From Nelumbo lutea (lineage: Eukaryota > Streptophyta > Magnoliopsida > Proteales > Nelumbonaceae): DNA of 64,000 nt. The notes under the pieces were generated by a model. That model saw only the letters and a list, made by a program, of their open reading frames with translations, searched no databases and was not told the origin of the DNA. The stretch lies in NCBI GenBank assembly GCA_022828595.1, contig JAKGHH010000002.1, forward strand, positions 63,460,383-63,524,382, read 5' to 3'. Numbering within the stretch: position 1 is the stretch's first letter; every line of letters begins with the position of its first letter. Both the position numbers and the translations under genes were made by a program. Below, in pieces: positions 48,627 to 60,242 of this stretch.

Positions 48627-51600
48627 GGGGGGCTTCAGATCATAATGAATTTAAAAGCAATTCTTACCAAATGCACAAAACACTTTTTGGTTCAACCATA
48701 TTCTCCACAGCCCAAAGTTTAAAAGCAAAATCTTATCCTAACAGAGCCCTAATTTACCCTTTTCATGGTATTGAAAGTTAAAATCACTATCGAAAGGTGA
48801 GAAAGAAGGTTGATAATATGATTTTGTTTATGTGATAGCAGGAGTCTGCCAAAACCAAGGTAGGTCTGTCTGCAATATCTGAAACTTAAAGTTGATATAT
48901 ATCCAAATACAAATGCAATTTCTAGTGTTCTTTATGGGTTAGAAAGCTCCATAGCCTATATTTTGGAGCAATCAATCTGAAATTTAGTAATGTCTTAGTT
49001 TTCTTCTTAATTATAACTAGAGAGAGAGAGAGTGTGTGTAAATGTGAATCACTTGGCCTTTTTTTGCTAAAAGTAGAGAAATCACCTGGATGATCTTTCT
49101 GTCTTTTGAATATGGAGATGAATGCATTATAGAGATCAAGAATTATGAATGTGGATCCCTTGTTCTCGTTATTCAACTTGTCCACAGCTTCTTGTAAAAG
49201 GAGATTGTGGTAGATAGATATGTTGTTGATGGTTTCATTACATTGTTGATAAGAAGACAAGATTGTGGCTTGAGGAAGACATCCAAAAGGCGGAATAGCT
49301 ATAACTGCCAATTTCTTCACTCCCATGCCGTGAATGCGTTTCAGATTTATAGCCAGCTGATTAATGACGGATGCAGTGAAGGTCGAGAAACCCTGCCAGA
49401 TTTTCCTTATTAGTTGATATTTGTTTCATTTGGCTGTGTTTGGTTGGAACGCAAATAACTTTACACTGATGCAAAACTGTGACAGTGCAAATGATTTGAG
49501 TGTAAATTCTGACCTATTTTTGTTTCAAATTTTAACTTATTTTGTTTGATTGCAGCAAAAATGAAGTAAATTAAGACATGAAGCAGAATAAAGTAAAGCC
49601 CAAATAATAAATGAAAATTTGTATTTTTTTGTCATTTGCACTCCTATGAATTTGTGCTAATGCAAATAAAATTGCATTGCAAATTCATTTAAACCAAGTC
49701 TATGTTTTATTTGATGGAAAATAAGAGAGAAACAGAGTGAAATAAAATGTGATGCATTTGAATTCATTGGACCTAATACGGTGTGATTTCAACCACACCA
49801 TTTTTTTTTATGGTATTTGGTGATACGCTGGAATCCCCCATAGGGTCCTAGTGCAGCACCACACTAATAACACCCCCCCTCCCCCCAAAATTTGGAGTTC
49901 AAATCTCCGTCTTACAGCACATCCCTGCCGTGTATTGGGAACACCTCCCGATGATGACACCATCGGAAGTGGTATTCTCATTGGGAGATGTTCCCATTTA
50001 ACTGTAGAAGAAAATTTGCAATGTAGCCCAGCCCAATCCACGCTTTAATGTGGTTTCAACTAATTGAGCTGCATCCTCAGAATATTTGGATATTGTGGCA
50101 ACATTTCCATATATAGTACCAGACACCCCCCTAAAAAATTGAAGTTGGTTAGAGAGATGGATCACCTCTGCGCTGCCATTCATGGCAACATAAGTGGTAT
50201 AATCGTTTCCAGCAAGTGATATAAGAGCAACGGATGAGTCCAGATCACTCTTGCTGTACACTCCATCGTCGATGAGCTGTTGAAAGAAGTCGATTTGCTT
50301 GGTCATGGTGACGTTTGGATCAGGAGGAACCACCGTATCAAACACACCAGTCCCTCCAAACGCAAAATTTATCCCATATCCCATTCGGTCTGCCTCCATT
50401 TCCCTCCATCTGTATGCTACTGGAGTCTCGATTCCAAGAAAAGAAGCTGTACAATGCTTTAACTTTTAGAAAGATACTTGAAAAGAAAAAGAAAAAGGAA
50501 ATTTGTTGATTTTTGTATCTGTTTGATAATAGTAGTCATGGGCCTTATCCAGTGGGCCTTTTAAGTTGCAAGTTTTTCGGGCATGGGTATTGGATGGACC
50601 TAATATCAAAACAGTTGCCATTAACTTTAAAAAAGCTGCCAAAGAATCACGTTTAGAAAGTTTTTCTAGCAAAGAAAAAAAAAGGCATACATTATATTCT
50701 GAAACATATTTACATCCATACCATGAGGAGGGAACTGAACTACCCTCAATCTATTTCATTCAATGCATATTTATTAAAATACCCTGAAAAGATTATATTT
50801 GCTTCTCTTTAATTCATTTCAGACTTTTTATCTTACTCTTTTTAAGAAAAGTAGAGAGAATTATTGGTTTAAAAAATTGTTAAAGGCTAAAGTTGAAATA
50901 TTAAATTATGCATGTTAATGCCTCAACAATAACAAGGGCATTATGGTACTTTTAGCATCTCTATTAAGGGAGGTATTTGAATCTTTAAGAAAAAATAATA
51001 AGTGTGCACATGTTTTGTACGTGGCAATTCTAAATGGTGATAATGATAATAATAATATATCTAATTTTTTTATATAAACTTTATGCATTTTGTCTTTTAT
51101 TTTTATTATTAATTAGACGCATATTGCAAAATCTAAATCTGATTACATAAACACTTTATTCAAATATGTGATAATTAGATCGAGTTGTCAAGTTTCAAGT
51201 ATCATTGACAGGTCTACTTGTTTGGCTAGACTCTTTCTTTTTTTTTTGTAATTTTTTTTTATCTTTTTGGTATATATTTGTTTGTTCATTTATCAAAAAG
51301 AATATAAGATTTAACTAGAGGGAATTGAATGAGGTGAAAAGTAATAGTTCAATTTACAATTAAAACTTACAATTCAATAGGGACTAAATTAAAAAAAAAA
51401 AAAAAAGAGTATTTTAGTCAAAAGAAACTTCCACAATCTTATTCATATTTTTAATAGTAGTGTAAATATAGAATTATACATGTGTTCAATTTTTCTTTAA
51501 TTTTTTTTGTATTTTTTTGTCTAAAAATAACTTTGATATGTCACACTTACCTTTTGTTTAATATGATAAATATATGATATTATACAAATGCATTTTTTTT

Positions 51601-53757
51601 TGCAAAATTTATGTATTTTTTTTTTATATTTTGATATTTTATTAGTTTTTATTATTTACTTATGACATTAAAGGTTAACACATTTAACTCAATAGTTGAA
51701 CTATTTATTATTAAAATTTATATTTCATTTTTGGCCAATTCTAAATTATGTATTTCATTTTCATTATCAATAAAAACAATTCCTATTTATTACACATACT
51801 TTTAATTTTATTGACAAAATTATCAAAAATGCATCTAATGTTTCTACATTTTTGTATTTTTATATTTATTTCAATTTTTAAAAATTTATTAACTAATTAT
51901 GACTTCATAGGTTAATCAATTTGATTCGGACGGTTGTATTATTTAGCCACCACTTGGATAAAGAATGGTTTTGTTTTGGAGTCAGATTTAAAATATATGG
52001 GTTTACATTGTTAAAAATATTGACATAGAACTCATTAATAGCATTAATTAGTTAAAAATAATTTAACTATAGAATTTAATAAGAGAAAATGGGATATAAT
52101 ACCTTAAGTACAAGATTTAATGAGAGGGGATTAAATGATGAGATGGAAAGTAATAATTAAAATTACATTTTCAATCATTACAATTAGAGATGGACTAAAT
52201 ACATCAATATGGGCATTTTATTGGCCATTAAAACTCACATTAAAACTATAATAAAATGACTTTTATACCTTTCTTCAAGCAAAAAAATAAATGATAATTT
52301 TAATTCAAAAGAGTTTCACACTGCATCCACACTTTCATATATAGTATAGATGTAGATATAGGATAGGTTTTTATTACAGTTAAAACAACATAAAAGTTTA
52401 TAAGATTGTTAAAAAACTTAGGGGAGGTATTCATAGTTTTTACTAATGGGTCCTTTAGATTTGCATATACACACCGTAAGGAGATGTGATGATGCATAAC
52501 ACTACCCAGCGTGTCGGAGCTTTGCTTGAAACTGGGGCAACCAAATAGGATTATATATAGAGAAAGTGGTGTAACAAATGCCTAGTCAGCAATCCATTGT
52601 ACCTAACAAGATCATATTAGAAACGGCAACCTTACCAGACACCATCTTACGAAGTTGGTAGCTTGTTAGCAGTGTAAATATGAACTTGATTGAAATTTGA
52701 TTTGTACTTGAACTGAATTCAAATTTTATATCTGGTTCAATTTTGCATCCTTTTATTTGTAAAGTTTTCACCTGATACAAAACTTGTATCTTTTGTCTAT
52801 ATTACTCCCACCAAAATAATCTCATATAAAGTGGGGCCGGTCACGTCATCTTGCTTCCTATCTCACATGAAACTAATAGACGTCCTTCTGTCTCCTCTCT
52901 CTTTCATGTAAGGTGGGGGTACTACATTTACATTTTACTTCCCATAAAGAAACAAGACAGTCAAATCTGAAGAATGGTAAACCAGAATTTCCGGTCTGCC
53001 TATTTGCACTCCATACTTTTGTATTCATTCTTTTAAATTTTTAATCTTTCTGTTTTGATTATCAGGCTATCATTTAAGGATTGTTAATTATTTTTAGAAT
53101 GCAATTGCCTATTTGGAGAGTATAAATCAAAGCCCTACAAGGCAAAGCCTGAGAACAAGTGAGAAAGAAGAATTATGAAAAAGAAAATGCTATTCTGAGC
53201 AATCTGATTTGATATGAAAAGAAAAAAAAAAAGAAAACCGGAAAATAACAGATTTAAAATGATAAAAAAAAAAAGGAAATCTAAACTAGCTATCCATTCA
53301 TACGTACTACGTAATGTAGTTTTTCTTAACTTTATTGTATCAGAGAGAGAGAGAGAACCCACCTACGTAGTCCGTCAGAACCCGGCCGTCGGAGAAACGG
53401 CCAGCTGGTTCACCGGGAAAAGTTGTCCCGTAAGGTACATTCCATGACCTAGATGTAGACTTCTGATTATTCCCGGTGTCAGCATAAGAGTCACCAAACA
53501 CGAAAAGCTTGGACAGAAGTTGGTGGTGATGATGATGGGATGAACTTTGAACCAGTTGAACTCCTGTGAATTCACAAAATTAAATAAGAACAGCTTGAAA
53601 ATTTTCAAACAACAGAGAAAAAAGCGCAGAAGCTGTCCAACAAGCATAATTATCTCAGAAAGAGAACAATAAACCCAGCTCTGTTTGTATTACCAGTTAG
53701 AGGAAAAATGAAGATGAATAGATGAAAAATGAAAGCGTGCTTCCATTGATTCCCCAT
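48196..53757 (-). CDS. GDSL esterase/lipase, At5g03610-like (5 exons)
   Basis: Secreted SGNH-hydrolase family enzyme that cleaves ester bonds of lipids or other acylated compounds; the natural substrate cannot be read here. Hand-derived exons: 53757-53694, 53563-53363, 50446-50166, 49392-49086, 48410-48196. Introns are GT-AG and phases join into 355 residues, normal for the family. Seen: an N-terminal hydrophobic signal peptide (AFIFHLFIFIFPLT), a His-rich stretch, block I FVFGDSYADTGN with the nucleophile Ser, block II-III NFAFGGTG, the AGNDY block with the oxyanion Asn, and the C-terminal FFWDEVHLSQEG with the catalytic Asp and His. Intron 2 is 2.9 kb and holds SINE- and Helitron-like sequence; intron 3 holds a fold-back element. 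No disabling change was found. Confidence 0.92.
48592..48632. repeat. T-run followed by G-run in GDSL intron 4
   Basis: About 20 T followed by about 8-10 G, an A and a further G-run. It may be a true microsatellite or a consensus error at homopolymers. Confidence 0.7.
49750..50040. mobile_element. Fold-back repeat in GDSL intron 3
   Basis: Contains ATTGGGAACACCTCCCGATG and the nearly complementary TCATTGGGAGATGTTCCCAT about 30 bp further on. Related strings occur near 1259, 8855 and 56655. The element ends were not fixed. The overlapping open frames on both strands here belong to the repeat. Confidence 0.45.
52200..52350 (-). mobile_element. Helitron-like 5' end (candidate) in GDSL intron 2
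   Basis: On the minus strand from 52350 the sequence TCTATACTATATATGAAAG followed by TGTGGATG closely resembles 5' ends of plant Helitrons (TC start, CTATACTAT). The 3' hairpin and CTRR end were not located, so the extent given is arbitrary. Confidence 0.35.
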
Positions 53758-53833
53758 GTGAGAGAGAAAGAGAGAGAGAGAATTGCAGGGCAGGTCGAGG
53801 AATTCATGAAGACGAGGACGAGGACGAAGGCTC

Positions 53834-53840
53834 ATTTATA
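53834..53840 (-). promoter_or_regulatory. TATA box of the GDSL gene
   Basis: TATAAAT on the minus strand about 80 bp upstream of the ATG at 53757. A GA-rich leader (plus 53761-53781) lies between. Confidence 0.6.
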
Positions 53841-54384
53841 GGAAACCTGATTTCCTATCTATTCTCTACCCACAATGATTTGCAATCACACATCCTTCAA
53901 TTCAAGCTTGTTTTTACCCCAGCCACATTTGACTGCGATAAAACAGACTCTTCATTTGTCGGTTCTTGTTTTCTCCCTTTCCGAATTATTGGTTCCGTAA
54001 AAAGCACGTGGTAGATGCATTCAGTGATACCATTCACAATCCATGGAACCGGATGTAAGCGGGCTGGGTTAAATGCCAAACCTGCAAGGGCCAGCTGCAA
54101 ATTGGGCTGCTTGGGCGGGGTTAATAGTCAATTCAGGTCCAACCCAAAGATTTGGGCCAGACTGAGCCCAAGGTCAAGTCTGGCCCTTTAAACCCCAGCC
54201 CAGCCAATATTGTAATTTGATACATTTGGGTTGGGCCAGGGCTCGGGTTGGTCAATAAACTTTCTCTAAAATTATACATGTATATATATATAGGCAAATA
54301 TGTAGATGTATTACATGTGCGTATGTGTATATATATATGTGCAAATGTTTATGTGTATATAAAAATTTGTATCTATTTATACTT
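53841..54384. other. GDSL upstream region
   Basis: It holds the distal promoter, a hAT-like GGGCTGGGTT/AACCCAGCCC-rich stretch at about 54055-54250, and TATATATG-type simple sequence at about 54283-54360. No gene. Confidence 0.4.
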
Positions 54385-56107
54385 ACAAATACCCTTTAAA
54401 ATTTCTAGAGTTTTTCTTGACCAAAAATACCCCTTTTTCAAAATATAATCCCTCTTTATTCTAAGGGTAGAAAATGTAATTTGAATACTATTATTTAGTA
54501 CATTCAATTCCCTCTCACTAAATCCAATAAAGTATTAATTCCCTTTCACCCTCATTGAATCATATATTTGAGGAATTTTTGTTCCTTCTGATCAATAAAT
54601 TCTACTAATTAAATCAATGCATAATAAATTAATAATTCTAATATACATTTAAAATCTACCTAGAAAAAAAAAAGTAATGTTTTCATATAAGTGGTATTAG
54701 AAATTAAACCATTTTGGGCCAAATGGGCCAACCCATGTTTCTACAATTAAATAATGAAATTCAAAATATATAAAATTCAAAAAGCATATAAATTTAAAAA
54801 CTTGAAAATATTTTTAACATCATAAATTTGATATATTAAACAATAATAAGTATGATAGATAAAAAAAATATATTTTTATTAGTGATGGAAATAAAATGTA
54901 AAATTTAAAATCAATTGAAAATAAAGCTATTTTTCTATTCTCTCTTATTAAATCTCATATCTAAAGTATATTCTATCATTAAATCTTATATGTAAGATGT
55001 ATTTTTCACATCATTAAATTATATTAATTAAATCCATAACATTAATTTCATTAGTATAAAAATAAATATTTTGAAACGTAATTTGAAAAAAAAAAAACCA
55101 TTTTCTTCTCTCACGATAATGGGTAGGCAATTCAACCATGCATTGGGGGTCAAATGGGTTAATCAATATTAACATAACAAAATAATAAATAATTAAAATA
55201 AATAAAATATAAAATATAAGAAAAATAAAAATAATTGGAAAATCTCTAATATTGTATATTCATTATATTAAACAAAATAATTAATGATGAAAATGGAATG
55301 TCAATTTTAAAATCAACCTAGAAATGAAATGTTGTCATAGTCAAATAATAAAATTTTTAAAAATAAAAAAAATGCAAAGAATCACAAAAATAATAAAAAG
55401 GAGAAAAAATTTGGGCACATATCTAATGTTATATCTTTAAAAAAAATAACATATTGGGTACATATCTAATATTAGAAATCCATTATATTGAATAAAAATA
55501 AGTATTATGCATAAGAAATAATTTTATCAATGATGGAAATGCAATACAAAATCTAAAATCAACCTAGAAATCAAACTATTTTCCTTTTTGGGTGGTGAGT
55601 TAGTGGTTTGGTCAAATAGATTAATTGATGATATGATAGTTAAATAATGAACCTTTAAAAAATTATAAAGTACAAGTAATCAAAAGACTATAAAAATTAT
55701 ATATTAATTATGTTAAAACAAAAATTAATTGTGATAAGTAAAAATTATTTATATAATATAGATGAAATATTTAATTTAAAACTAATCTGAAAAAAAAAAA
55801 CGTTGTTTTCCTATCTAGATGTGGGTCGATGATCCAACTTTTCAAAGAAACTCATGATGTCATAATTGAATAATAAATATTTAAAAAGAGTTAGAACACA
55901 AAAAATGAAAAAGTAGAGAATTTTACTAAAAACACTTGGGAACATTTCTAATGTATTATATTCATCATATTAAATAGAAATAATTGTTAAAATCAAAATC
56001 ATTTTAATTTATGATAGAAATGGAATACAAAGTTTAATAATAATAATAATAATTGTTATTGTACTTTAAAATTTCAACATGCAATGCATGTGTACATTTA
56101 CTATATA

Positions 56108-56166
<59 letters not shown>

Positions 56167-57440
56167 GCATACCTAAGGGCTAGGCCTAAGTCTAGTCGAA
56201 TACTTTGGCATGAGCCCAACCCATGTAAAATTTTAGGCTAGGTCAGTTTAGGCTTAGGTTGGGCCCACCCAAGTTGCACCTCTATTAACCAATCTTTATC
56301 AAATTTTGGATATATAGAGGTAAGCCCTATTGAACCCAAAACGTTGGAATTTACCAAGGGATGATGCAATTGGTATGTTAGCTAGTTTGTTTGGAGAGAT
56401 TTTGGATCTGCTGACCACAACAAATTGCTGGTTACACTCATCCAGTCGCACATATGGAACATCGGTTGTGTTGTGGTCATTGATATTTTCACAATATGGC
56501 TAGATGAGTGTGGCCAGCAATGTGTTGTGGTCAGTAGATCTGAACTTGTTTTAAGTGTCATGGTGCACTATCCAAACGCCCCAATGGAGGAGGCCAGATC
56601 TACTCGTCATAGAGTGCTCCTCAAACCGACCTCATAGATATCCCGACTACACATTGGGAACATCTCTCGTACTTGTATTTATTATTCATGGGGAGATGGT
56701 CAAAATACACAATGGGATGTGGCTGTGAGGTTGATGTGAGGAGCGATCTATGAGGAGCATAACACAATTCCCTATGGAGGATTCGGGTGTATCACCAAAT
56801 ACTAAAATCTATATCTACACTACTATAAAAAAGTATGAATAACATCTAAAATTTTTGAAATTTTTCTTGACTAGAATACCCTTTTTGAAATATGAACCGT
56901 CTTTATTGTGAGGGTAGAAAATGTAATTTGAATACTATTATTCAATGCATTCAATTCCCTCTCATTAAATCCAACATTTAAAGTATTAACTCCCATTCAC
57001 CATCATTGAATTTTTGTTTCTTCTCATCATTAAATTCCACTAATTAAATCCATATAATAAATTAATAATTCCAATAACATAAAAACTTATACTTTTAACC
57101 ATTTCGGGTTAAATGGGCTAGCCCATGTCTCACAATTAAATAATAAAATTCAAAAATAAATAAAATACAAATAAATATTGAAATTAAAGAAATGTTTTTA
57201 TTAATGATGGAAACAGAACATAAAATTAAAATCAATTAAAAAAAATATTTTCTCATTCTTTTTGATTAAATCTCATATCTAATGTATATTCTCTCATTAA
57301 ATCCTATATTTAAGATATATTTTTCTTATCACTAAATTCTACTAATTAAATCTACAACATTAATTTTAGTAGTATAAAAAATTATATTGAAAATTAATTT
57401 GAAAACAAAATCATTTTCTTCCCTCCTAGTGGTGGGTAAG
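54385..57440. repeat. AT-rich repeat complex with ~235-bp units
   Basis: Two levels are visible. First, a direct repeat: about 54385-55130 and about 56840-57440 share long blocks, for example GGGTAGAAAATGTAATTTGA then ATACTATTATTNANTNCATT. Second, inside and after the first copy, four to five diverged units of about 235 bp (starts near 54695, 55097, 55331, 55571 and 55802) share TNATTATATTAAAC..AATAATTA..GATGGAAATG..AATCAACCTAGAAAT. A (ATGT)n run lies at 56115-56162 between the outer copies. At 56814 a TCTACACTACTATAAAAAAG string resembles a Helitron 5' end. No gene. Confidence 0.6.
56115..56162. repeat. (ATGT)n microsatellite
   Basis: About 12 ATGT units preceded by (AT)n. Long frames such as IHTYIHTYIH come from this run. 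Confidence 0.92.
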
Positions 57441-58205
57441 TAAGATGGTTTTCAAAACTGGACCGGACTGGACGGTTGGATCAGAAAAACTGGTAACTAG
57501 TCTGCCCCTGAGCCCGGTTATACTAGAAACCAGAAATTCCTTAAAAATGTTGAAAAAGTTAGAAAACCACTGACCTAGGCAATCAGACTGCTAAACCGTT
57601 CGACCTGGGCAACGATTCGCAGGTTTTCCTTTTTATTTTCACTATTTTAAATAAAATAAAATAAAATGACTTAAATATCCCATCCCAAATTGAATGTTTA
57701 GGCCCTGTAGGGTTAGAACCCCCACTGACCACCTAAAGCGGCCAGCACCTTCGGCATCCGATGACAACACACACCGACCGACGGTGATTAAAGGCGATCG
57801 GCGACAACGAGTTTGCAGCGGCAACCAGTGTATTTTGCAGCACTTCTAGTCTCCAACAGTAAGAGTTGCGGTAGGCGGCAAGTTTGCAGCGACTGTTTAG
57901 CGAGTTTGCAGCAGTGAGCGGGGAGTTTGTAGTGGTAGTAACACCACCATTGGCAATTCTACAAGTTGTAGCAGCACTTGCAGTGGCAACTTGCCTGTGA
58001 CCAAGCCTGAGTCCACTGGCGGCGAGCCCACTGTCACACCACCATTACTGACAATAAAACCGTGAAGGACCTGAAGGTATAATTTTTTTTTCCTGAGAGA
58101 GAAAAACTTGCTTCAGACTACCCTCGGTGAAACACGAGGGTCTAGCTGTAGCCATGGAGACTGCTAGAACAATGAAGGATGTTTCCCCTCTTGAGTTCGT
58201 TAAGG
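57441..58205. other. GC-rich island without a recognisable gene
   Basis: After an eroded GGTTTTCAAAACTGGACCGG-family fragment (about 57440-57625), a GC-richer stretch (about 57700-58080) repeats GTTTGCAGC at least four times. It may be the 5' part of an element or a decayed gene; I recognise no domain in any frame. Confidence 0.35.
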
Positions 58206-58329
58206 CTTATGTGTCTCATAATTTATACTATTATTACATAATTTCATTATTAATTTTGTAATATACTAAATAATTATTAATTTCAATATTATGTTATAAT
58301 TATTTTTTGCTTTAAAGATTTTTTTAATT

Positions 58330-58803
58330 TATTACATAATTTCGTTATTTTAACTATTTAAAATCTAGTTATGATAAATATCTAGTTATTTAAATATTTA
58401 AATAATCTATAAAATATTTAATTTTTTTTGTTATTTGATTTTTTATTTAAAGCTATTACATATTATTAAATATTTGAAAAACATTTAAATTAATGATCTG
58501 GAAAAACATAATTTAAATTGTTAGTACATAATTTCGTAATTTATTTTGTAAAAATATAAAATTATTTATTAGATAATTTCGTTATTTTAACTTTTTAAAA
58601 TATAATTATGATAAATATTTAGTTATTTAAATATTTAAATATTCTATAAAATATTTATTTTTTTTGTTATTTGAACTTTATTTATTTAAAGATATTACAT
58701 ATTATTAAATATTTCAAAACATTTAAATTGATAATTTGGAAAAACATAATTTAAATTGTTGGTACATAATTTAGTGATATATTTTGTAAAAATATAAAAT
58801 TAT
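58330..58803. repeat. ~237-bp AT-rich tandem duplication
   Basis: Two adjacent units (about 58330-58566 and 58567-58803) match closely over their length: ATAATTTCGTTATTTTAACT, ATATTTAGTTATTTAAATAT and ACATAATTTAAATTGTTNGT recur in order. Partial units flank on both sides (from about 58210 and to about 58880). Confidence 0.75.
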
Positions 58804-58880
58804 TTTTTGTTTTTAATAAGTATTTTAAATTTATTATATAATTTTGTTAGAATATTTAAGTAATTCTTAAATTTTTAATC

Positions 58881-59144
58881 CAACCTTTTTGTAGATAGAT
58901 ATAGATAAAATGTAGGGGAGATGATAAGTAGGAATTAGAGATAATTTTGGAGAGAAACTCTCTACTAAATTAGAGATAATTTTGGAGATAAATAGGAATT
59001 AGAGATAATTTAAAAGATAAATAGGAATTAAAGATAATTCTGGAAAAAAGTGGGAGGTAGTTTAGGATAAATTTTAGGAGAAGAGATTATTTAGGTTATT
59101 GGAAAAGTGCATCTCTTTGTTTACTTTGTTTTAATATAAAAAAT

Positions 59145-59203
<59 letters not shown>

Positions 59204-60242
59204 TTTTAAAATATATATATATATATATTTTAATTCAAAAAAAGAGAAAAATTCTTGATTACTTTGTTTTAATATATATATATATAGATAGAGAGAGAGA
59301 AAGAGAGAGAGAGAATTAATGTACAAAAACCTCCCCTATATTTTCACTTTAACAATAACCTCCCATGTACTTTTTAGAAAACACGCAACTACCTCCCTTT
59401 CTCAGTTGAAAAGCCGATTTAATGTGCTTGTTTTTTCTAAATTCTTATTTTGCCCTTGTGCCTAGATGTAGATTTATTAAAATATCCTTCAAAACACTAA
59501 TTATTTTTTCTCGAGAACTCAGGACTAGAGTCGTCGGTCTTCTCTCATGTAAAGACAAAAATGTACTTACTTGTTGATTAAATTTTCAAAACATGCCCCT
59601 CCTCATCACCCATGATCTCCAACATACATTATGTATTGTTCTTCTTCGTCCTTTCATTTGCCCTCCATTAGAGATGTTTGCACCAAAAAGAAAAGGCAAA
59701 GTTACGATTTTGTCCGTTTTTAGTTTTATTGGATGGATGGTTCAGGGATGTAAGTATAACGGATGCATTATAAATGAAAGGCGAGTGTGGTGAAACCACT
59801 CTAGGTTTTATTTGATTTTGATATTTGTTTCTCTATTTGAACCAAATATGTGTAGAGGAGCTATCATCTCCGATTTCATTGATGTGAAGCATAGTCATAA
59901 TTTGGCATTGCATGACCTCTAATCGGAATTTGACACCATCTCCAATCTCATGGGCTTCGACTTTAGCGACAAAGATTCTTCTTCTTCTTCGACCCATCAA
60001 CTGAGCAAAGGTAAGAATCATCTTCTAAACAGTTAGACTTTGGTTGGTTTTGAGGGTTTTTAACAACAAAATGTATTTTCTCTTGGAATGTAGGAACTGG
60101 TGATAAGACTACAAAAAGGAGCATGGTTGGAGCAGACCAAAGCAAGGGTAAAATTAGCCAGAAAGAATATTTACATGTTGGTCCAAAGCTGTAACAAATA
60201 CTTATGCTAATGGACATTGTAGTCGTTAGAATACGCCATCTA
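58881..60242. other. Gene-free stretch, possible gene fragment
   Basis: It contains AGAGATAATTTTGGAGA-type short repeats near 58937-59040 and the simple repeats above. At 59850-60120 a plausible GT-AG intron (AAGGTAAGAATC to AATGTAGGAACTGG, about 60009-60095) sits between short open stretches, which might be a captured exon pair. No protein family was recognised. Confidence 0.3.
59146..59199. repeat. (AT)n microsatellite
   Basis: About 27 AT units, followed by shorter (AT) runs at 59210-59228 and 59270-59284 and a GA run at about 59290-59312. Confidence 0.92.

Noticed and set aside
48592..48632. T-run/G-run as a functional G-quadruplex or triplex site
   Set aside because: A single homopolymer junction in an intron; a sequencing-consensus artefact is as likely, and no further evidence is available.
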